NCBI GenBank assembly: GCA_041753075.1
Contig: JBGSVE010000115.1
Coordinates: 116,925-180,924 of the forward strand
Length of the DNA stretch: 64,000 nucleotides
Direction of reading: 5' to 3'
DNA from: UBA6163 sp041753075
GTDB lineage: Bacteria > Planctomycetota > Planctomycetia > Pirellulales > Pirellulaceae
The translations under genes and the position numbers were made by a program. The notes below the pieces were generated by a model, which was given only the letters and a program-made list of their open reading frames with translations, searched no databases and was not told the origin of the DNA. This document shows, in pieces, positions 61,011 to 64,000 of the stretch (its first letter is position 1; the number at the start of each line of letters is the position of its first letter).

Positions 61011-62144
61011 ATGACCACCACCTCGCCCATTCGCCCGCTGATTGTGCTGGGAACCCGGCCCGAAGCGATTAAGCTCGCACCCGTGATTCTCGCCTGCAAA
61101 GATCACGCGGACGTTTCGCCAATCGTCTGCAGTACGGGCCAACATCGCGAAATGCTCGACCAAGTGTTAGGTTATTTTAAGATCCGCCCCGAGATAGATC
61201 TGGCATTGATGAAGCCGGCGCAAACATTGGCCGGGCTGACGTCGGCGTGCATCGAGGCGGTCGACCGCGTCGTCGCGGAGCTGAGTCCCGATATGATCGT
61301 TGTGCAAGGTGATACGACCACGGTGATGGCGTCGGCGATGGTTGGCTTTTATCGACGAGTCCCCATCGTTCACGTCGAGGCGGGCTTGCGAACCGGCGAT
61401 TTGATGGCACCCTGGCCGGAGGAATTCAATCGCCGCGTCACCGGAATCGTGACGACGCTGCACTGTGCCCCAACTCAGGGTGCCGCCGATGCGCTGGTGC
61501 GCGAGGGCGTTTCACCGAGCTCGATTCGCGTCACCGGAAACACTGTGATTGATGCCCTATTGATCGCCGTGGCGCGGGAACGTGATCGCGGTGACCAGTG
61601 GCTGGCGCGATACCCAATGGTGGCACGCGGGCCGGTGCTGTTGGTGACCGGACACCGCCGCGAAAACTTCGGCGATGGCCTGGCCAATTTATGTGACGCA
61701 CTGCGTGAGTTGGCAACCAAGCACCGCGATCTGCAAATTGTTTACCCGGTGCATTTGAATCCTAACGTCAGCGGCCCGGTGCGAAGTCGCTTGGCCGACG
61801 TGGCCAACATTCACCTGATGCCGCCGGCGGAGTACCCCGAGTTTGTGTGGTTGATGGATCGCGCGACGATCGTACTAACCGATTCGGGCGGGGTACAAGA
61901 AGAAGCTCCCTCGTTGGGGCATCCGGTGCTAGTCACTCGCGACAAAACCGAACGTCCCGAAGCGATCGCCGCCGGTTTGGCGGAACTTGTCGGTACCGAT
62001 CGCGAAAAGATTGTCGCCCGAGTGTCAGCATTGTTGGCGGCACCAAAATCAATGGGCGCGATCAAGGCAAATCCCTATGGCGACGGCAAGGCATCGAGCC
62101 GAATCGTCGATTGGATGCTTGAATCAGAACGCGTCGCTCACTAG
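61011..62144 (+). CDS. wecB: UDP-N-acetylglucosamine 2-epimerase (non-hydrolysing)
   Basis: 377 residues. It interconverts UDP-GlcNAc and UDP-ManNAc in the cytoplasm for surface glycans. 'LIVLGTRPEAIKLAPVI', 'VVQGDTTTVMASAM', 'HVEAGLRTGDLMAPWPEEFN', 'LLVTGHRREN' and 'LTDSGGVQEEAPSLGHPVL' are the family hallmarks. The ATG at 61011 is the first start. The gene is divergent from the disordered-protein gene and separate from the glycan island at 33-41 kb, but may feed it. The next gene is about 105 bp downstream. Confidence 0.96.
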   Translation: MTTTSPIRPLIVLGTRPEAIKLAPVILACKDHADVSPIVCSTGQHREMLDQVLGYFKIRPEIDLALMKPAQTLAGLTSACIEAVDRVVAELSPDMIVVQGDTTTVMASAMVGFYRRVPIVHVEAGLRTGDLMAPWPEEFNRRVTGIVTTLHCAPTQGAADALVREGVSPSSIRVTGNTVIDALLIAVARERDRGDQWLARYPMVARGPVLLVTGHRRENFGDGLANLCDALRELATKHRDLQIVYPVHLNPNVSGPVRSRLADVANIHLMPPAEYPEFVWLMDRATIVLTDSGGVQEEAPSLGHPVLVTRDKTERPEAIAAGLAELVGTDREKIVARVSALLAAPKSMGAIKANPYGDGKASSRIVDWMLESERVAH

Positions 62145-62248
62145 AGTGCTTCAATGTCGTGATCCTGCCGTACCCGCTTGGTACTGTCACGTCGCCAGCC
62201 CACTTCAAGATCCGCAGCCTGCTTTATCATCTCTGGAACCCTGCGTAA

Positions 62249-63331
62249 ATGTCTCCATCACTTCGTAACCACGTCTACTTTGTAATAGCCTTTGGTTTAT
62301 CGCCCCTGCTTTGTGGTCCTGCAGAAGCAGCGATTCTGGGCAGCGGTTTCTTTTCGGGAACCGTGGTTCGGTTCGACGAACAAACACAAGCTCAAACAAC
62401 GTTCGCCACAATCGCATCGGCGACCGACCCGTTTCCTGGCTTGGCGGGAATTGCTTACAACCGATTGAATAATCGCGTGATCGTAAGCGCTAGAATTTCC
62501 AATCGGCTGTATGAAGTCGATGGCTCGACCGGTGATGTGATTAGCTTTTTTCAACTGGACTCCAGTGCGGCACCGGGCGGAGTTGCCGTTGATGCAAGCG
62601 GCAATGTTTATGTTGCGAATGTTGGTTCATCTAGCGATGGTAACACTGTCAGCGTTTTCGATTCCAATTGGAATCCCATAAATACGATCACGCTGCCAAA
62701 CATTGGGTTGGGAAATAATCTGCCCAGCGGACTAGGGTTCGACAACGAAGGCAGGCTCTTGATTTCAACGTTCTCGGGTGCTGGAGTGTTTCGTTACGAC
62801 CCGACAACGATGATCGTCTCACCCTATGCAAACGAGGCAGCCACTGGGCTTGCCAATGGTCAAGTCGCGGTGGATGCGGCGGGCAATGCGTACGTCGGCG
62901 GCGCGGCGTTCTCAAACTCCGTTGTCAAGATTGGGCCCAGTGGTACACCGATTGACCCAGCGTTCATAAACGTGACAGCGGCTGTGCTACCTGAACCGGA
63001 GTTGCCGTTCACAAGCCCTAATTTTAGCAGCCCGTCGGGCGTGGTGATTGATGGCGATGGCAACTTGATCGTCGCCGCCCTGGGTCGAACAAACCCGTTT
63101 AGCATGGACGACAGTTTTCAAAACAACGGAGGACTGTTCAAGTTTTCAGCCGTCGATGGTTCATTGATTAGCACCTTTGGAACGAACCTCACGCCGCTGA
63201 GTGGTGTTGCGATTATTCCCAACGCTGTGCCAGAACCAGGTTCGATGGCTCTGCTGCTTGGCGGCGGTATGCTAAGCTCATGGGTGATGAAACGAAGTCG
63301 AGCAGCGATCAAAGTCGCGACGGCGAGCTAG
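62249..63331 (+). CDS. PEP-CTERM anchored beta-propeller (NHL/SMP-30-like) protein
   Basis: 360 residues. A signal peptide (about 1-28, ending 'CGPAEAA') is followed by a repeated beta-propeller of 'PGGVAVDASGNVYVAN', 'GQVAVDAAGNAYVGG' and 'SGVVIDGDGNLIVAAL' blades. The C-terminus is a PEP-CTERM sorting signal: 'VPEPGSMALLLGGGM' (from about 327), a hydrophobic stretch, then 'KRSR'. Such proteins are processed by exosortase; no exosortase gene is visible here. It probably lies in the cell envelope or matrix. It is followed by a 46-bp palindrome. Confidence 0.9.
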   Translation: MSPSLRNHVYFVIAFGLSPLLCGPAEAAILGSGFFSGTVVRFDEQTQAQTTFATIASATDPFPGLAGIAYNRLNNRVIVSARISNRLYEVDGSTGDVISFFQLDSSAAPGGVAVDASGNVYVANVGSSSDGNTVSVFDSNWNPINTITLPNIGLGNNLPSGLGFDNEGRLLISTFSGAGVFRYDPTTMIVSPYANEAATGLANGQVAVDAAGNAYVGGAAFSNSVVKIGPSGTPIDPAFINVTAAVLPEPELPFTSPNFSSPSGVVIDGDGNLIVAALGRTNPFSMDDSFQNNGGLFKFSAVDGSLISTFGTNLTPLSGVAIIPNAVPEPGSMALLLGGGMLSSWVMKRSRAAIKVATAS

Positions 63332-63340
63332 TGCTCTGTT

Positions 63341-63362
63341 CAGATTAAAAGTTAGGGTCGGC
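63341..63362 (+). repeat. Short dispersed repeat, copy 2
   Basis: CAGATTAAAAGTTAGGGTCG matches, apart from two bases, the minus-strand sequence at 21480-21501. It lies ten bases after the PEP-CTERM gene and just before the large palindrome. Confidence 0.4.
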
Positions 63363-63372
63363 TTAAAATGTT

Positions 63373-63418
63373 CTACGACGCTCCGCCGTCGTAACGTTAC
63401 GACGGCGGAGCGTCGTAG
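63373..63418. repeat. 46-bp perfect palindrome
   Basis: The half-site CTACGACGCTCCGCCGTCGT is followed by AACGTT and its exact reverse complement, so all 46 bases are self-complementary. It lies between a PEP-CTERM gene and a DUF1559 gene on the same strand, and could be a terminator or a REP/MITE-type element. The arm GACGGCGGAGCGTCGT recurs at 58921-58936. Confidence 0.85.
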
Positions 63419-63461
63419 CACACTGGTCATTTTTTTGAACTGGGATCGAGGGTGGCGGTTG

Positions 63462-64000
63462 ATGAAATTCATAGCAATTCGCAACATTCCGCTTCGCCGC
63501 GCTTTCACGATCATCGAATTGCTAGTGGTGATCGGCATCATCGGTATCTTGCTGTCGCTCTTATTGCCAGCGGTTCAAGCCGCCCGCGAATCGGCGCGGC
63601 GAATGTCGTGTGGCAACAACATGCGTCAGATAGGCTTGGCGATGCACAACCATCACGCGGCGCTAAACAAATTACCACCCGGCGCGGTCGCCAAGCAGTA
63701 TCCGACAACGCCCAACACGCCGTGGACGTTCTATCGTTGGTCGGCGCTGGCGATGCTTTCGCCATACCTTGAGAACACAGCGGCGTTCGAAATCCTGGAT
63801 CTGAGCAAACCGCTCTACACGATCACGTTCAGCATTACGCCGGAAAACATTCCTGGTGCCCGAACGACGGTGCCAACGTTTCTATGCCCCAGCGACACAC
63901 CGCGACAATTGCATGCCAGCTTCGGTCCCACGAACTATGCGTTTTGCACCGGCACCGGCATGGGCGGTGGCACACCGATCAAGACCGACGGGCCGTTTTA
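63462..64000 (+). CDS. DUF1559 prepilin-like protein (3' end outside window)
   Basis: 179 complete codons to the window edge. The N-terminal 'RRAFTIIELLVVIGIIGILL' is a prepilin-type cleavage/methylation and membrane segment, followed by 'PAVQAARESARRMSCGNNMR' and 'IGLAMHNHHAALNKLPPGA', hallmark residues of the planctomycete DUF1559 (SBP_bac_10-type) family. Later 'TVPTFLCPSDT' and 'NYAFCTGTG' fit the family too. It is probably a pseudopilin-like exported protein; its physiological role is unknown. The ATG at 63462 is preceded by GAGGGTGG. Confidence 0.92.
   Translation, partial: MKFIAIRNIPLRRAFTIIELLVVIGIIGILLSLLLPAVQAARESARRMSCGNNMRQIGLAMHNHHAALNKLPPGAVAKQYPTTPNTPWTFYRWSALAMLSPYLENTAAFEILDLSKPLYTITFSITPENIPGARTTVPTFLCPSDTPRQLHASFGPTNYAFCTGTGMGGGTPIKTDGPF

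Noticed and set aside
1..64000. CRISPR array, prophage or insertion sequence
   Set aside because: No series of equal direct repeats with spacers, no phage structural or integrase genes, and no transposase gene was seen.

Overview
The window reads as chromosomal DNA of a planctomycete, most likely of the Rhodopirellula/Pirellulales type. The sequence reasons are: an operon of the planctomycete DUF1501, PSCyt2/PSD1 (DUF1549/DUF1553) and PSCyt1 families; a prepilin-like DUF1559 protein; a PEP-CTERM protein; a BBP7-like outer-membrane barrel; two giant secreted proteins with a LEPR-XLL-like N-terminus, one ending in a dockerin; and a tRNA-Ile/tRNA-Ala pair standing outside any rRNA operon. Gene density is moderate. 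Many genes start at GTG or TTG, and Shine-Dalgarno sequences are often weak.

Layout. 1-18536 (minus): two tandem paralogous giant surface/secreted proteins, one cut by the window edge and one of 5840 residues. 18999-23078: a TPR protein, threonine synthase (thrC), signal peptidase II (lspA) and an inositol-monophosphatase-family phosphatase. 23232-23837: a 71-codon small ORF, then tRNA-Ala and tRNA-Ile on minus. 24090-29854: a secreted thioredoxin-fold protein, a secreted glutathione peroxidase, an MFS transporter and an outer-membrane barrel candidate. 30555-40786: a cell-surface polysaccharide island with an FkbM-like protein, a terpenoid-cyclase-fold protein, an ABC exporter pair (wzm/wzt), a methyltransferase, a NeuD/PglD-like acyltransferase, a DegT aminotransferase and three family-2 glycosyltransferases. 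40791-42999: xseA and dapF. 43030-49982 (minus): a tightly coupled four-gene operon DUF1501 > PSCyt2/PSD1 > PSCyt1-WD40 > an 88-residue unknown protein, with a PAS-AraC regulator divergent from it. 51033-54337: an ECF sigma factor, a small unknown gene, a ComF-type protein and a DUF502 membrane protein. 54473-58840 (minus): rpoN, then the conserved ffs-dnaX-ybaB-recR block. 58948-60885: a very long disordered Arg/Asp-rich protein. 61011-64000: wecB, a PEP-CTERM beta-propeller protein and a truncated DUF1559 protein.

How parts work together. The 33-41 kb island makes and exports a glycan: sugar amination and N-acylation (DegT, NeuD-like), glycosyl transfer (GT2), methyl capping and export by an ATP-driven transporter; wecB at 61 kb could feed it UDP-ManNAc. 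ffs-dnaX-ybaB-recR is the replication, repair and secretion block seen in many bacteria. The DUF1501/PSD1/PSCyt1 operon encodes exported haem-binding proteins whose physiological role is not established.

Most unusual observations: a dispersed 65-80 bp intergenic palindrome family with four copies (22.2, 26.1, 42.1 and 51.0 kb); a recurring 'DGDxFxIxDG ... FEF ... AINxA' module used at least ten times in the giant protein; a metallopeptidase-like segment without its zinc site; a DnaX that has lost all four zinc-finger cysteines; an SRP RNA with a non-GGAA apical loop; a 46-bp perfect palindrome; and a small gene translationally coupled to the PSCyt1-WD40 gene. No CRISPR array, prophage or insertion sequence was seen.
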